A stretch of DNA of 64,000 nucleotides from Eutrigla gurnardus (lineage: Eukaryota > Chordata > Actinopteri > Perciformes > Triglidae), in assembly GCA_963514095.1 (NCBI GenBank), contig OY741265.1, positions 1,441,121 through 1,505,120 of the forward strand. Reading direction: 5' to 3'. The notes under the pieces are model-generated. The model was not told the DNA's origin, made no database searches, and saw nothing but the letters and a program-made list of their open reading frames with translations. The position numbers and the translations under genes were made by a program. Positions 1 through 13,886 of this stretch are shown here, piece by piece (within the stretch, counting starts at the first letter, position 1; every line of letters starts with the position of its first letter).

Positions 1-751
1 TGGTATGTGGTTCCAAATGTGAGTTGTAAGGCTGTTACTCTCTTCTGATTGAGAAGGCTGAGAGCCGACTCAGAAGGGAAACCTGCCAGCGAAACGCTGC
101 GGGATGAAGAGGCCGAGCACGCGTTTGTGTTCTAGAGCTTTCTTATTGTTAGCAAACCCCATGAAAGGACCACCAACCAGACATCAGCAGACTAACGAGC
201 GTCGTCATCCAATCACGTTCCTTCATGTCAGATCAACAACATTAACGAACCGTTCTGCTAAAAGAGTGTAAAACAGCCAATGAATGCCGTTTTCATCCCG
301 TTTGGAGGAACTTTGGTTAAAAAGGGGAAATTAAACCACGTATTCATGAGCTGTTTTTGTACATTCATGAATAGAGGTGGGAGATATAATCAATGCTTCG
401 CAACGCTTTGTTGAAAAATTCTGCATCGATGCAGGAAAGTCTATAAATGGATTATTCATTTAGTTTGTTATCATTCCCCATTATTTATAAGTTATGGAGC
501 ACACCAACTGTATAGACAAAAATGAATTGGTTTGAAGAAATTGAAGGAACATTTCCCATATTTAAATCCAGAATAGAGATGCATCCTGATGCATGGAGAA
601 TGGTTTAAGAATGGAGGCGATTCCCAGCTAACGAACGTCTTCACTAGGAACCACCAGATGAGCATTTAGACCTGCTGCCAGATTATTATTATTATTATTA
701 TTCTTCAGTCAGGCGTCACTTGAAAAGAGGCGACCTCATCCTTTCAGTCAC

Positions 752-3700
752 CTTTCTCCATGACGCTCTGCCGTAGAGCCTTGGCCACCAGGACGCGGAC
801 GTTGGCCACCGGGTCCGAGGAGAGGCTGAGCAGGCTGGGCAGGAGGTGCTGGCCAAACTGCTCCATGGGCATGCAGTCCTCCTCCACGATGGCCTGCAGC
901 AAGGACACATTCAAACACAACGTCACACACTGTTGTGAAATGACACTACAAATTCAATTTAAGTTGATTTCATTTAATTGAATAACTGGAGTACCCTGAA
1001 GGCAGATAAGAACACGAACATTCCATTAATAACAGTCAATGTTTGTCTGCATCGGTTCAGCAATATCACTCCCAAAAAAATAACACAAAAAATATTATAG
1101 CCAGTTTTAGAACCACAACCATGGAGCTTGTTTCTAGTGAGAAAGTAAAAAAACGGTGTGTGAGTGGTGTGTGAGCCCTGAGGACCAGACCTGGCAGATG
1201 AAGGCGAAGGCCTGCCGTCCGACCCACTTGGGACAGTGGCAGAACCTGACGGTGAGCTCGTTGATGAAGTTCAGGCCGAGCTCATCGGCTCCACAGGCGT
1301 AAAGCTTCTGGAGGATCTCCACCACCTGAGAACACGAGGGAGACGACACACTTCAACATTCTCACACTGCAGTGAAACCTGAAAAACATTATTAAAAAAA
1401 CACCATTTGATTGAGGCGGTTGAGAGTTAACTACTAAAGGCAGACTCTGGACAGAATATGAACCAAAAATAATCTGAGAGGAAAACGTGACGCTGCACTG
1501 CCGGAAGATCTCAAACTGAAAGAATTAGTTCCAACTTTTTGAGAAATCTGCGTATTTGCTTTCTTGACAAGATTGAATTTCATATCAGTCTATTTGATAT
1601 GAAGCTGCAGCCAGCAGCCAGTTAGCTTAGCATCGAGACAGCTAGCCTGGCTCCATCCACAGCTAACAAACTGCACTACTAAAGTGTCTTTTCTTGTCAT
1701 ATAATAACGTGTTCGTCTTTAACAAAGAAGAACTTCGGTCAGATGCTCAAATACAACCATCGCTTCAACACATAACCAGAACATCATCAGTGTGACTCAC
1801 TTCCTGTTTCCTGACCTACCCGTCCATCTGTCTGTCTCAATATTGCACACTTACCAGTTTGTAGGAGATCCACCGGACCTCTGAGACTTTGTCAGAGCAG
1901 AGCGTGAGAGCGATCTGTCTGAGGTAGTCGTACACGTCGTAGTGGCTGTACAACTCTATGATCAATATCAGCTGCCTGTCGGGGGGAGAGAAACACAATA
2001 CCATGAACACAAATGACAGAATATTGAATATAGTACGGATCAAAATGATAATGTGATAAGTGATAATGACTGATGCATTAAATGTAGAATTAAACCTGAC
2101 CCTTCTAGAGTTTATAAGCCTCAGTAAGACACTGTTAAACTCTACATGTAATGATGTCCCGACTGGACGAGGGGAAAGAAGGAACGTACTCCGCCAGCTC
2201 GTATCTGAATCTCCAGTTGCGGCTGTTGTCCGTCACCATGAACTCCTGCAGCTGGTACAGATACTCTCGCCGCTTGTCTGCGTGCAGCAGCTGCAACAAG
2301 AAGACCGACATGAATCTAAATCAACCCAACTGTGGTTTTCCTTCTTTAACTGGACAGAAAAACACGGCTGCAGTCAAACATATACTGTCATATTACATAA
2401 ATAGTATTGCTGAAGCTTCTGCGCTGCATGAACGTGCTCATCTGAGCTTGCAGCATCAGCAGCATATATATTATACATGTTATATAACATATCCTCACCT
2501 TGAGGAAGTCGTAGAGGTGTTTGAGCACGCCGATGCGGACCTCATCCAGGTCTTTGAGGAAGCCGTTGAAGATGGGCACCAGATCAGCCGCCGTCAGCTG
2601 GTCTCCGAGGATCACAGCTAGTTCATGGATGGAGAAGGCCAGCGTACGCCGCACCTTCCACTGGGGAAAAGAGCAACAACAACCACTTCATGTAAATATT
2701 AACATTTATACTCGTTCGATTTCCTGAAAAAACAAGTGACTGGGAAACTATCTGAATCCGGTGACTTGTCTGAATGCATTGTACTGGGCAGTGTTGTCAT
2801 GCCAACAGAGACATTCAGCGCTGTAATGAAGTAATGAGTGACGGTGTGGTGTCACGCCGTCTCTGCGGCCATGAAGTGAAGCAATGTTTCCCCTCGCACG
2901 GTTCCCGGTCTGAAGAAACAGCAGCGTTCTGGCAACAAGCGTTGCTCAAGCCGAGAGGAATATCTGCAGCGTGTGGTTCATGTTTCATATGGACTGGTGA
3001 TAAACAAACGTGTGACCTTTAACATGTCCCACGTCAACATGGCTGTCTTTAAGTTCAGAAGCAGGTGAGAGGTCATATTTTAAATGCGGCTAAATGTGGT
3101 CTTTATGTTGGAACCTGGCCTGTAGGGTTTCAGTATGCGTGTCCAGCTCTGTCGCTCTCGGAGCAGATTATCAGCCGAGTGTACTGAAATGTGTAAATCC
3201 TAAATCAATGCGTAATACGATCAGCCGTGATAGAGAACACCAATCAAACTAGCAGCTCATAACGATTGCTGGCCGATCGGCTGGGATTCGTCAGCAGCGA
3301 CTGCATGTGATCAAAATCCAGGAATTAACTTCAGCAACATCAAATAAAATAAAACATAAACAACACAAATCATTCAAAGCTGATGGATGAAGCTTCTTCA
3401 AAAGATCATTTCTTATCTTATTTTGTTTGCTTGAGTAAAAACGTAATTGTTCAATAAAATGTAATTTGGTTTTGGCAACCATGTAGCTTCAACATTGGTG
3501 CCAATAAAACTGGTTTGGATTTAGAGTAATTCAATAGAGCTGCAGATTTCAGAGTCTGGCTGTCAGACAAAGCTTGGAAAAAGTTCACTTGCTTAGTTTC
3601 TCTCAATCCCTGGATGATGTGATCGAGACCAGGGTTCAGGGTTCCTCCACCTTCCTCAAACTCAAATTCAAGCACTTTCCAAGCACTTCCAGGTGCATTT

Positions 3701-6700
3701 CCATGCTTTTCCAGCCCCTTCCAGCTGTGGTAAACTCCATCTTTGTACCAATCCAATGGTCAGTATTCAGTCTACTTATTCTGTCACTTGTTCATCACAT
3801 TAAATGAGATGTTATTGTCCTCTAAACAACCAACATGATGTTTGGAGACAGCTTTTTACAGAAGGACCACAAATGAAAGGAAAACTAATTCCACTAACAG
3901 ATCCACAGAAATATAATCACCAACTATTTTCATCATCTGTTCATCATCAAAAGTCATTTTTCATAAAGAAATGTCAGAAAATGCTGTTTTCAGTCCCTCA
4001 GATATGGAGATCTTATTTTCTCTGTTCTATCATAGATGTCATCACATACAACACACATTTCAAGACCTTTAGTCTAAATCCAAGCACTTTCCAAACCTCA
4101 GAAACACTACACTAAAATTCAAGTGTTTTCAAGGATTTCCAGCACCTGTACCAACCCTGTAGATAGCTGTTTGACATAACAAATGTATCAAACCAGGTCT
4201 GAGTGGGGCACTAAAGCATGTTGTGCTGCCGTCCACAGCAGCGTTCCTCTGCTCCTGTGCTGATGCTCCATAGTGGGGACATGCAGACGGGCTCCTGTGT
4301 GATTCACTAACCTGCACATCGGTGGCGAGCGTCTCGTACGTGTCCTTCAGGCAGTGCCAGTTCTGCCGACCCAGCGTCAGCGCCACGCCCGGCAGGCTGA
4401 AGGCACAGTGCTTGGCGATCTCTGTGTCCACCGTCTGGGCCCGGGCCGGGTCCGTCATGGAGAGGTACTGATCCAGCAGCTGCTGGGGGATGACATTCTG
4501 GAGACGGGAGGGATTGGGATGGATGATCAAAAATCATGCGCAGGGGAGAAAAATACCTGATAATCCAAGCCAAATGCCCTAAATGTGAATGTAAGCCAAT
4601 GAAATGTGTGTGGTTCTAATGAATATGTTGACTGACCTGGATCTTAGGCTTATCCTCAAACACTGGGCTGTGAGCGGAGTCCTCCTTTCCCTCCTCCTCC
4701 TCCTCCTCTTCCTCCACACTCTCAATAAGTTCAGACTCCTGAGGAAAATACACACACATTAGCAAACACACATCACATTAAAGACACAAAACATTCTTGT
4801 TACTCTTCTTAAAACAGATCTGCACAGTCTTGACCAACCAGATTAGCAGAGTTTTTACTTTACTGTTAAACGTTTCTTTTTAAAAATAACATTTCAAAGT
4901 CATTAATATCCACTATGAATAAAAACCCACACCATCTCTCATTAACACCATGCAGTATGAATCCTGGATCAGAACATAACTACACAGGCTTCAAACATCT
5001 GAATGGTGTCGTACTAGAATGGGCGAGTCCGGAGGAGACTCGTCCTGGTCCTCCAGCGGCTCCGTCTGCGTCTCCTCGTCCCCTTGCTCCTGGACGGGGC
5101 TCGACTCAGAGGCCGGAGGCGTTTCCATCGTTTGGTCCTCTTCTGTGGGACTCTCCTCGCTCTCGGACTGAACCTCCACGGACGGGCTGTCCACGGACGG
5201 GCTGTCCAGGTCCTCCTCCTCGGGCTGCTCTGCCGACTCGGGTTCGGTCAGGCCGTCGTCCGGGGGGAAGTCGTCTCCGGGGCTGTCGAGCTGAGCCGCC
5301 TTGAGAGCCGCTGACAACACCTGGACTTGAGCTGGAGGTGAAATCACACGCAGACAACTAAGTCTACGCACCAGTACAATGTTTATATACGTAGTCTGGC
5401 TGCGTACACCCACCTTGTACATCGGGGTCGTCCATGTGCGGTTGCAAACAGTCCAAGACCTTCTGGATCTGGTCACTGGTAGCTTTGCCAGGGCTGGCCT
5501 TGGAATCAGGACACGCAGGCTCCTCCCCCTGCTCCGTTTCCTGCTCGATCCCCTCCTCTGATTTTTGACTATTTAGCATCTCCAGTTCCCCGCTTATGTC
5601 TGGTAAAGGAGGCCTCCAGTAGTTGAAAGAGTTAAAGTTCTCGTCTGTCTGCTCCGTGTCCTTTGTGTTCTTAGCGTTGCTGTTCGAGACGGCGCGTGCG
5701 AAGCCGCCGCCGCACATCTCTCTGGGAACAGACGTGTGGTTATTGTCGAAGCTGTGCATTTCCTCGCCGTCGGCCATGGACACGTGTTCGGGGGACGGCG
5801 TGGCGCGGCCGTCCTGGTTGGGAGGCGTGTGAGCGATGGTTCGTCCCGTGTGGCAGCCGCTAATGTCGGAGCAGTTCAGAGAGTTTAGGGAGCAGTCGCT
5901 GTAATAAGTGTCACAAAGTGTATAGCAATGTTTAGATCAATCCCTTTATCCTGCACACAATAAAAGAGAAAGAGGATGCACTACATCTCGTCATTGGCCT
6001 CTTTGTAAACGTTGAGCACCAGTCAGCAGTGAATGTGTTTGAACTGCGTCTGAGCTCACCGTGGATGAACAGTAACACACTTAAACCCTGATCAAACATA
6101 TTCAAAGTGCAAACTGAAGCATTGAAGTGAAAAGTATAAAAGATTGATCATGTCAACCTCCAATCCTTTTATTTCCCCATTTCTGAAAAGAAAAACTGGT
6201 CCGACCGGATCACATCCAGTAAATTAAGAGTCATCGGACCGATGATGCAACACTTTTAAATGTGCACAAACTCTAATGTACGTGGTGACACAGCGTTTTG
6301 TTATTGTACCGCCTGAGCATGAACAACAGACATCGAACACCATTTCTGCCAAAGCTTGAGCTGCTAAGACAGCGATGGAAGGTCAGATGGTCTTACCTGT
6401 CCAACGTACACCTGGGCAGCTCCAGCAGGGCGCCGTCCTCTCTGAAGTGAAGGCCTGTGCTGGAGGGATTGGCAAAGGTGGAGATGAAACGGCCCAGAGA
6501 CTGAAAAGCAGCCTGTCGCACCTGAAAGTGGAGAGAGAGGAGTCGGTCGGTTTCAGGATGACAAAGACTTTCTATAGAACTCTAAAGCCAAACGGTCTTC
6601 ATTTACTCATGGTCATTACTCATTCATGAACCACTTTGAGTCTCAGATATGGTCCAAAATAGTGCGTAGACAGGGATGGTTGTGTTTACAAGATAGATCC

Positions 6701-9700
6701 AAAGTCACATTCAAGCACTTTTCAAGCATTTCAAGGTGCATGTTCATGCTTTTCCAGCACCTTCCAGCTGTGCTACATATTTATTCAGTCCACTTATTAT
6801 TGCACTTGTTCATCACATACCACACAGACTAAATTGGTTGTGGTAATGAATGGGCTCCTCATGGCCCCTGGTACATTTACATTTAGGTCATTTAGCAGAC
6901 GCTTTTGTCCAAAGCGACTTACAATAAGTACATTTGTCAAAAGAAGGAAACAAGGAAACCACAACGTATCATTGCCGATAAAGTAAGAGCTAAAAATAGA
7001 ACAAGTGTTAGGTCCTCATCTGAGTAAACTAGTAGTTCAAGAGCAACAGTGCTATGATCAGAGTGCTATGGGGGGGGGGGGGGGGGGGGGGGTGTTAGTG
7101 GGTCATGCTATGTAGAGTCGAGGTGAAGTCTGAACAGGTGAGTCTTGAGCCTTTTTCGGAAAATGGCAAATGACTCTGCTGTCCTGACATTAGTCGGGAG
7201 TTCGTTCCACCACTGAGGACCAGAACAGAGAAGAGTCTGGACTTTGCTGAGCCACATTTGTTTGATTTCAGCGATGGTGGTACCAGCCGGCCAGCTGAAG
7301 TAGAGGAGCGAAGTGCTCGCTTCGGGGCATGAGGTTTGACCAGTGTTTGAAGGTAGATGGGTGCCGTTCCATTGATGGCCCTGAAGGCCAGTGCCATCGT
7401 CTTAAATTGGATGCGTGCTGCAACAGGGAGCCAGTGGAGGTCACGGAGGAGGGGGGTCACATGGGAGAATTTGGGTAGATTGAAGATAAGGCGTGCTGCA
7501 GCGTTCTGGATACAGCGTTCTGGTAGACGCCAGAATTAAGTACAGACTGGACTTAAGTCTGCAACCCCTTTGAGACCGAAACACTAACAAGCTTCAAGCC
7601 TCATAATTTTTGCATCCAATATGACATCTTTATCTTTATGAAAAGATGTGGTGTAACATTTGCAGAGATTCTCCATTTCTTTTATTTTCTCATTTTACTG
7701 ACTAACATGAAAAAAAAAAAAAAAACAGGACTACGAGGATACATATAGCGGATTACAAAGGAAGTTAGACATAAACATCTTACCCAGCGAGACTGGTCAC
7801 TGATGAGGCTGATGAACAGGGGGGACAGTTTTGCACGTCGCACCTCTGGAGAGGTAGAGTTGGAGACCATCATGAAGCACTCGGCGCAGGCTTTCCTGAT
7901 GCCCCACAGACTGTCTGAGCACAGGTCGAAGAACTTGGGCATCTGAAAACCAAGTCAGCATCAACTGAAACCAGTGGTTTCATAGCTTTCAATAATAAAA
8001 AAAAGAAAGAAGAGTTTCTCACCAGTAGTTTTTCTGTGGCCTCCTGACCAACAATAGAACAAAACTCTCCAAAATTGGCTGCACAGACCTGTAAATACAT
8101 AATAAACATAATAATGAACAAATAGATCAAATGTAAGCACAAAAATAAATACTGAACTTTGTTTATTTATTTGAATCCATCAACAACAAGCAAACTCAGC
8201 TAGAAAATAATATTCACGATATTTGACAAACTTTGCAGCTCCTAAATATCTTTCCCAACAGGCTGCGGTTCCGCCAGCGAATTAACATTCCTCCCAAACA
8301 ACAACAACGCAGTGTAGGTGGATGCTCCAAACAGGATTAAGGCTGACTGAGTTACTGAATTCATCCTGACACAACTGAACCGTTTTCTTCCAGACTGCCA
8401 AAGAAGTAATGTTGACCTTCGAGGAGGAGATCAAAATGAGTTGGAGGTGGTTACCTTGCGGACTTGGAAGAGTCTGGCATCGCTGCACAGGTCACAGAAG
8501 CGAGGCAGCAGGAGGTGCTCCACAGTGTCTTTGCTCAACATGGTGACGACTTTACACATGATCTGGACGAGGAGTCAAAAGAGGAGCAGTTAGGGCTTGA
8601 ACCACACGACTATCCTGCACTGATGGATGAAAACGAGCTGAAGATCTGAACTAAAAGCTTAAGAACAGGGCTTGAAGAGTAAAGTGAGAAAGGTGTGTGT
8701 GAGTTTGAGGAACAGCTTGTGTGTGTTTCGGAAGGCTGATCTTGTTTGTGGCTTGCATCCATCACACGCCATCAAAACATCGATGGCATCTTCTTATATT
8801 AGATGGGTGAGTAATCAGATAAAGGCTTGACTGATGACAGTAACGCAATAAAATAAATCCACTGGGCCCCTCGGCAGTTAATCCAGTTTGTCTGTAATAT
8901 GTGTGTTTGGTAGCTTAATTTAATGCAAGCCCATTTCTCTGATTATAAATCAGAGTTTTTTAAACATAAATCTCTTGCTCTTGTTTCTTACAGCGACGGC
9001 CTCAATCTTGTAGTCGTCGTCACTGCTGGGTTCTGTGAGGTCGAGCAGAACCGGACAAACTTTGGTCTCCATATCGGCTTTAGAGATGAGGCCCTGCTCC
9101 AGCAGGACCAGCAGCGCCGCCTGGCTGGTCTTCCTCACCTGGAAAATATGAGAGGGAATATTAAAACTCTTTACACGAGTGAATCTGAACAGTGAACTTA
9201 TTTTTAAGTCATTGATTAATCACCCAGGTCCAATAACACTGAAAGGGGTTCAATTAAATTACTGTTAATTGTATTTAATATCAACTTATCACTATTAATT
9301 TCACACTGAATAGATCAATATGAATACAATCTTTGAACACAGTAAAAGTAGCTTGATTTGGCAGAATATTTTTTTTAAATCAGGCGACTTCAAAAGGAGA
9401 GAGAGACAACGGGGTATAAATATTAAAGTTGTTAACTTATTTTATCAAATCTGAGAAAAAGCACTTCCAGATTGCTGTTTCCATTGTAAAAGAAATGCTA
9501 GAAAAGTGGTTCATTTGAAAGCTACCTGGTTATTTGGATCTGTGAGGTATCGGACTACAATGGGCACCAAGTATCGTGAGAAGGCTGCTGGGAAGTTGGG
9601 CCGACTCTCGTGCAAGAACATGGCGATGTTGGGGACCTGCTCCATCAGTTCGGCTCGCACCGTCGGCTCTGCGGACACAAACAGAAGTATAAGCTGAATG

Positions 9701-10792
9701 TGCAAACAGAAAAGTGTGAATGTTATATGCTTGCAACCGCATTAACACTAAATCCTGGAAGGGTTCAATTGTGTTTGACAAAGAGAATGAAAAGGAAGAC
9801 ACGGTCAAAAAAAGAAGAAGCGTAGTGGAACCTGGAAAACATGACAACTAAATTGGTGAAAAGGAAAATCCATCTACCTCCGTCTTCTGACATTCTGGCA
9901 ACTGTCTCCATGACACTGATAAAGTCATTCTCATTGTCACTGAACTCTCGAAGCACATCAAGCAGGCCGCGAGCCACGATCTGCCTAGAAAGCAACAGGA
10001 GCGTCAAGTTAGCAGACTGCTGCCAACACCTAGAGGGCTGAATGCACACAGCATGACCAACGACAGAGGTGACACGCACACACGCACAGACACAGACACA
10101 CAGACACACACAGAGACACAGAGACACACACACAGACACAGACACAGAGACACACAGACACACACACAGACAGACACACAGAGACACACACACACAGAGA
10201 CACACGCACAGACACAGAGACACACACACAGACACAGACACACACAGACACAGACACAGAGACACACAGACACACACACAGACAGACACACAGAGACACA
10301 CACACACAGAGACACACGCACAGACACAGAGACACACACACAGACACAGACACACACAGACACAGAGACACACACACACAGACACAGAGACACACACAGA
10401 CACAGAGACACACACAGACAGACACAGACACACAGACACACACAGAGACACAGAGACACACACACAGACACAGAGACACACACACACACACAGACACAGA
10501 GACACACAGACACACACACAGACAGACACACAGAGACACACACACACAGAGACACACGCACAGACACAGAGACACACACACAGACACAGACACACACAGA
10601 CACAGAGACACACACACACAGACACAGAGACACACACAGACACAGAGACACACACAGACAGACACAGACAGACAGACACACAGAGACACACACACACACA
10701 GACACAGACACACACACACAGACACACACACAGACACACAGAGACACACACAGACACAGAGACACACACAGACAGACACAGACAGACACAGA

Positions 10793-10842
<50 letters not shown>

Positions 10843-13800
10843 GACACACAGAGACACACACACACAGACACACACACACACACACAGAGAGAGAGAGGAC
10901 AGGAGGGCTAAGCAGAGCATGAGAAGCATGAAGACAAGAACTGAACACGTTTGTCTGGAGTTAAGAGCAGAGTTAGATGTTTGCTTGCAAATATTTAATT
11001 TCCAAATCATAAAACCAGACATCCAGCATATTGCTAAATTGTTCCAGGGATGAAGCTCCATGTTATACTAAATACCAGCTTGAAGATGGGGTTGGTATGT
11101 ATGGATGTTCAATTGCTTTTTGTGTATCAAGCTACTTCTGTATTTCACGCATCTGTCAAAACTCAAAAGTATTTGTGAGAAAAATACACAAATATACATA
11201 AATCTAAATGTATCAGAATTCATGACTGCCAACAAACTAGCACTGCCGCGGTCAACCTATTGCCATATTTCAACTTCAAACTCCTCCACTACAGTTAAAG
11301 CAGGTATACGTTCAGTGAACTTTTCACACGGTCGAGTTTCAAGCAGTCACATACTCGTCCCGTTGCAGATCTTTGGTCTGGACTGGGCTTAAGCAGTAAA
11401 AAAAATGTTTTCTGTCCTACAATACACATTACTACGAGTTTACAGAGTACTACGTAGTCTGACAATGCATCCTCACAGCCCCAAAAAGAAGCATCTCATC
11501 GTCTGTCAGGCGTTCGGCATGTGTCCTGTCCGAGGTTCCCCTCACCTGTTGAAGACGTTCTCACTGAAGGCATACTTCTCTAGCCTCCCGAGGGGAGTCA
11601 GGTTGTCTTGTCCTGCATCGAGGAAGGCTGTGATGCGGATGCCGTCACACTCTGAACCGTAGTCGTCAAATCCAACTGTGGTATAGAAAGAAAGATCATT
11701 CTACAGCCATGCAACATGGAACCGGTTCTGAGGCACAGAGAGATGGTGCCTACAATAGAACAAACATTTCAACGAGGGGTTGACAGATTGCACCGTAGTA
11801 GTCACGGTGTCATGTTGAAAACAACAACTGAGTCAGGCTAAATGTCAGTAATGAATAGCCTCCAATGTGTGACTATAGCAGAAAGCCTCAGGTCTAATTA
11901 ATCATTCCATTTACTGTCCCAACCACAGACATGCGCTGGCTTTGCAGATCTAAATGCCGTTTCATCGCTCTCACTGATGCAGACAACGGGGACCGTCAGC
12001 TTGTATGACGGCTAATAATAGCAAGGCGTAAAACCCTGAAATACTATTGACAGCTTTATATTTCACACGGGTGAATGGGGTTGGCCAGAAAGATGACACT
12101 TCCATATAAGCACCCCCCCTGGCTGAAGGGAGAAAATCAAAGTGCCACGCATATACAAGAAATGAATCCATTAATCCAGGTACTGTTTAATGTGATTAAA
12201 ATAACCAAAGTACTCACAATCGTCCAGATCGTCATGGCCATCTTCAAAGTATAAAGATAGACCTGCAAGGATGAGCCAATTAGAGAGGTGGCAAACACGT
12301 CAACAATGTACGATCACAATATTATGAAGTTTTTTCTGTACCGGCGGGTTTACAGGCTGAAATGTACTAAGTAGGGACAAAGTCTCCTGTAAGATTGACA
12401 ATAAATCCATCTCACCATGCCGTTTAATCACTCTGCAAAGCGAAACTATGACATCGTTTGTGTACTGACGGAGTGAGGAAGAAATCAAAACACGCTGTTT
12501 AATATGAACATTATAGTTTTCCTGGATCCAAAACTATTTTCTAAGTTGATTTTCTTTTAAACACGTGTTCTTCTTCTTGTCATTAAGTGTTTGCAGTGTC
12601 GTTTCGGTGTGTAAACCCTTTTTATTTTCCTTCCACAGATATTTCAGTGTGCAAGTACTAGTCTATTGTACATCTATGTATTATCTTTGTTTTCTGCAGA
12701 CTAGAGACACTTAACCCACCACCTGACTCCACTGCCTCAGGTTATCCAACGTCTGTATTTCATTTTTATACCAATTGTTTCCTCCTCAACTATGGTGTCA
12801 ATGTCCTTTATAGGTGACGTATATCTTCTATATTTAGAAGTTTTTTTAATGCATTATTTAGATAATCTCATGATGTACTTTAATAAAGGTGCTTATTTAG
12901 ACTATACATATGTGCTTGCATTTCTGGTGCGGTGCCAATTACCCTGCAGAACTTCAATTAAGCATGACTCTAGACTCATCTACATTCCTTTAAAGTAAAT
13001 CACAAATTTAATTTAATTAAAACCAACAAAACTCGGGTGCAACTCTTTGGAAATCAATTATGTGGCTAAAAAAAAAAAAGACAAAAAGACAGTTATCATG
13101 ATGTTTCTCTCCTGGATCCCAAACAGGGCTTGTAATGTGTTTAAATGCATGATATCGTACATCCAGGGTAATAACTCAGAGTAGTGCAGTGAAAACAAAG
13201 AGCCCGGAGGAGAGAGGCAGTCCCACCAGGAGACGCTTGTGTTTACAGCTGGGCATGCAGGGCATGATGTGCTCCACACATTAAAAACAACTCTCCAATA
13301 AAAGACACATAAACGTGGTGTTTTACTTGCGGAGTAAATAACATGAAGTTGAACAAACACCCAGCTAAACAAACAAACAACAAAAAAAACATGGGCAAAG
13401 AACAACATACCCCCTTTGTTGTGGTCTAAAGGAGGATTTGGTCAGCTTATGGGCTGAAAATGACTTTAGCTAACTGCGGCTAACGGGTAGCTAGGTCACC
13501 TCGTTAGCTTTGCTATGACAACAGTTCGATAATAAACACGAGTGAAGGCGCGGAGAGACGTCCAACTACAGCCAGACACTTTGTTTTAAACGTAATAAAC
13601 CCACTACGAGTACATATACGTTTAAACGGAGCCTCAAAGTCACACATTTCGCCCCCCCTTCCATGAGTAGCTTTCGTTAGCTTAGCGTAGTGCTGAGTTT
13701 GCTAACAAGGCTTCGTCCAGCGCTTTCGCTCGCCTCGCCTCCGCTAGCACGTTAGCATGCTAACCAGCGCGCTGCTGGTAAAACGGGTTTACACAGCTAC

Positions 13801-13886
13801 ACTCTTCCGCAGCTGTAGCCGTCGCTGCGTGTAGTCAGAGTGTTAGAGACAAACATAATGTAAAAAAAAGTGCCATTACCTGCCAT
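752..13886 (-). CDS. ppp4r1l: PP4 regulatory subunit 1-like, 19 coding exons, 3' end outside window
   Basis: HEAT-repeat scaffold related to PPP4R1, which binds the catalytic subunit of protein phosphatase 4. Coding exons in transcript order: 13880-13886 (ATG GCA G), 12218-12262, 11546-11675, 9878-9984, 9526-9668, 8992-9138, 8455-8562, 8023-8088, 7784-7942, 6397-6521, 5414-5898, 5015-5331, 4637-4738, 4312-4497, 2499-2660, 2190-2290, 1855-1975, 1191-1325, 752-893. All junctions are GT-AG and phases agree, giving 929 codons plus one base without a stop; human PPP4R1 is about 950 residues, so one short last exon lies to the left. Recognisable stretches include PTVRAELMEQVP, VCAANFGEFCSIVGQ, KACAECFM, SRWVRQAAFQSLG, DQYLSMTDPARAQTVDTE and ILGDQLTAADLVPIFNGF. 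Between two HEAT-rich halves lies an acidic, Ser/Pro-rich linker (exons 5414-5898, 5015-5331 and the Glu-run exon 4637-4738). It is called ppp4r1l rather than ppp4r1 because its neighbours are the 20q13-type paralogues. Identity as a PPP4R1-family gene is nearly certain; the paralogue assignment rests on synteny. Confidence 0.93.
1583..1735. mobile_element. Internal fragment of the TTAGCTTAGC MITE family
   Basis: AAGCTGCAGCCAG, CAGTTAGCTTAGCAT and CAGCTAGCCTGGCTC match the interior of the copies at 21.9 and 26.1 kb. No termini are recognisable. It lies in a ppp4r1l intron. Confidence 0.5.
3637..4159. mobile_element. 523-bp nonautonomous element, copy 1 (ppp4r1l intron)
   Basis: It begins CAGGGTTCCTCCACC and ends TGTACCAACCCTG, degenerate forms of inverted ends CAGGGTTCCTACA / TGTAGGAACCCTG. 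The interior is nearly identical to copies at 34469 and 41470, including a 103-codon open frame (3804-4115). CAGGG ends resemble hAT elements. No target duplication was found. Confidence 0.8.
6670..6825. mobile_element. Left-end fragment of the 523-bp family
   Basis: TCACATTCAAGCACTTTTCAA and CATGCTTTTCCAGCACCTTCC match the left quarter of the full copies; the rest is missing. It lies in a ppp4r1l intron. Confidence 0.7.
6868..7545 (-). mobile_element. LINE 3' fragment (reverse-transcriptase C-terminal end)
   Basis: Read on the minus strand, 7460 to 7095 encodes TPLLRDLHWLPVAARIQFKT and AFRAINGTAPIYLQTL. This is the C-terminal signature of L2/Rex-like non-LTR retrotransposon proteins in fishes. 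The frame is broken towards 7100. A C/G homopolymer (7070-7091) and the widespread motif CATTTAGCAGACGCTTTTGT follow as the 3' end. The element is a dead 5'-truncated copy in a ppp4r1l intron. Confidence 0.75.
10067..10896. repeat. CACACAGA-type minisatellite, about 830 bp, in ppp4r1l intron
   Basis: The tract is nearly pure CA broken by GA at varying spacing, between exons 11546-11675 and 9878-9984. It has higher-order structure: lines starting at 10261 and 10321 recur exactly 240 bp later at 10501 and 10561, and a shorter related block begins at 10141. Long open frames in all orientations come from the absence of stop codons in the unit and are not genes. Confidence 0.95.
13430..13880 (-). 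promoter_or_regulatory. GTTAGC/GCTAGC-rich CpG region in ppp4r1l intron 1
   Basis: Many GTTAGC and GCTAGC words cluster here, including the 14-bp palindrome GTTAGCATGCTAAC at 13751-13764, just inside the first intron of ppp4r1l. The same palindrome recurs at 58303-58316 and related words occur at 34090-34170 just inside vapb intron 1, so it seems to mark gene starts in this window. Confidence 0.4.

Noticed and set aside
3804..4115. 103-codon frame as a small conserved gene
   Set aside because: It recurs in three copies of a mobile element within the window, so conservation reflects recent copying.
9765..11061. Cys-Val/Thr-His repetitive frames of 280-372 codons
   Set aside because: Translation of the CACAGA satellite in several frames on both strands; one frame even reads through a real ppp4r1l exon antisense to nothing known.
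752..13886. Calling the gene ppp4r1
   Set aside because: Protein blocks alone fit both paralogues, but the neighbours are rab22a, vapb and apcdd1l, the set next to PPP4R1L rather than PPP4R1.
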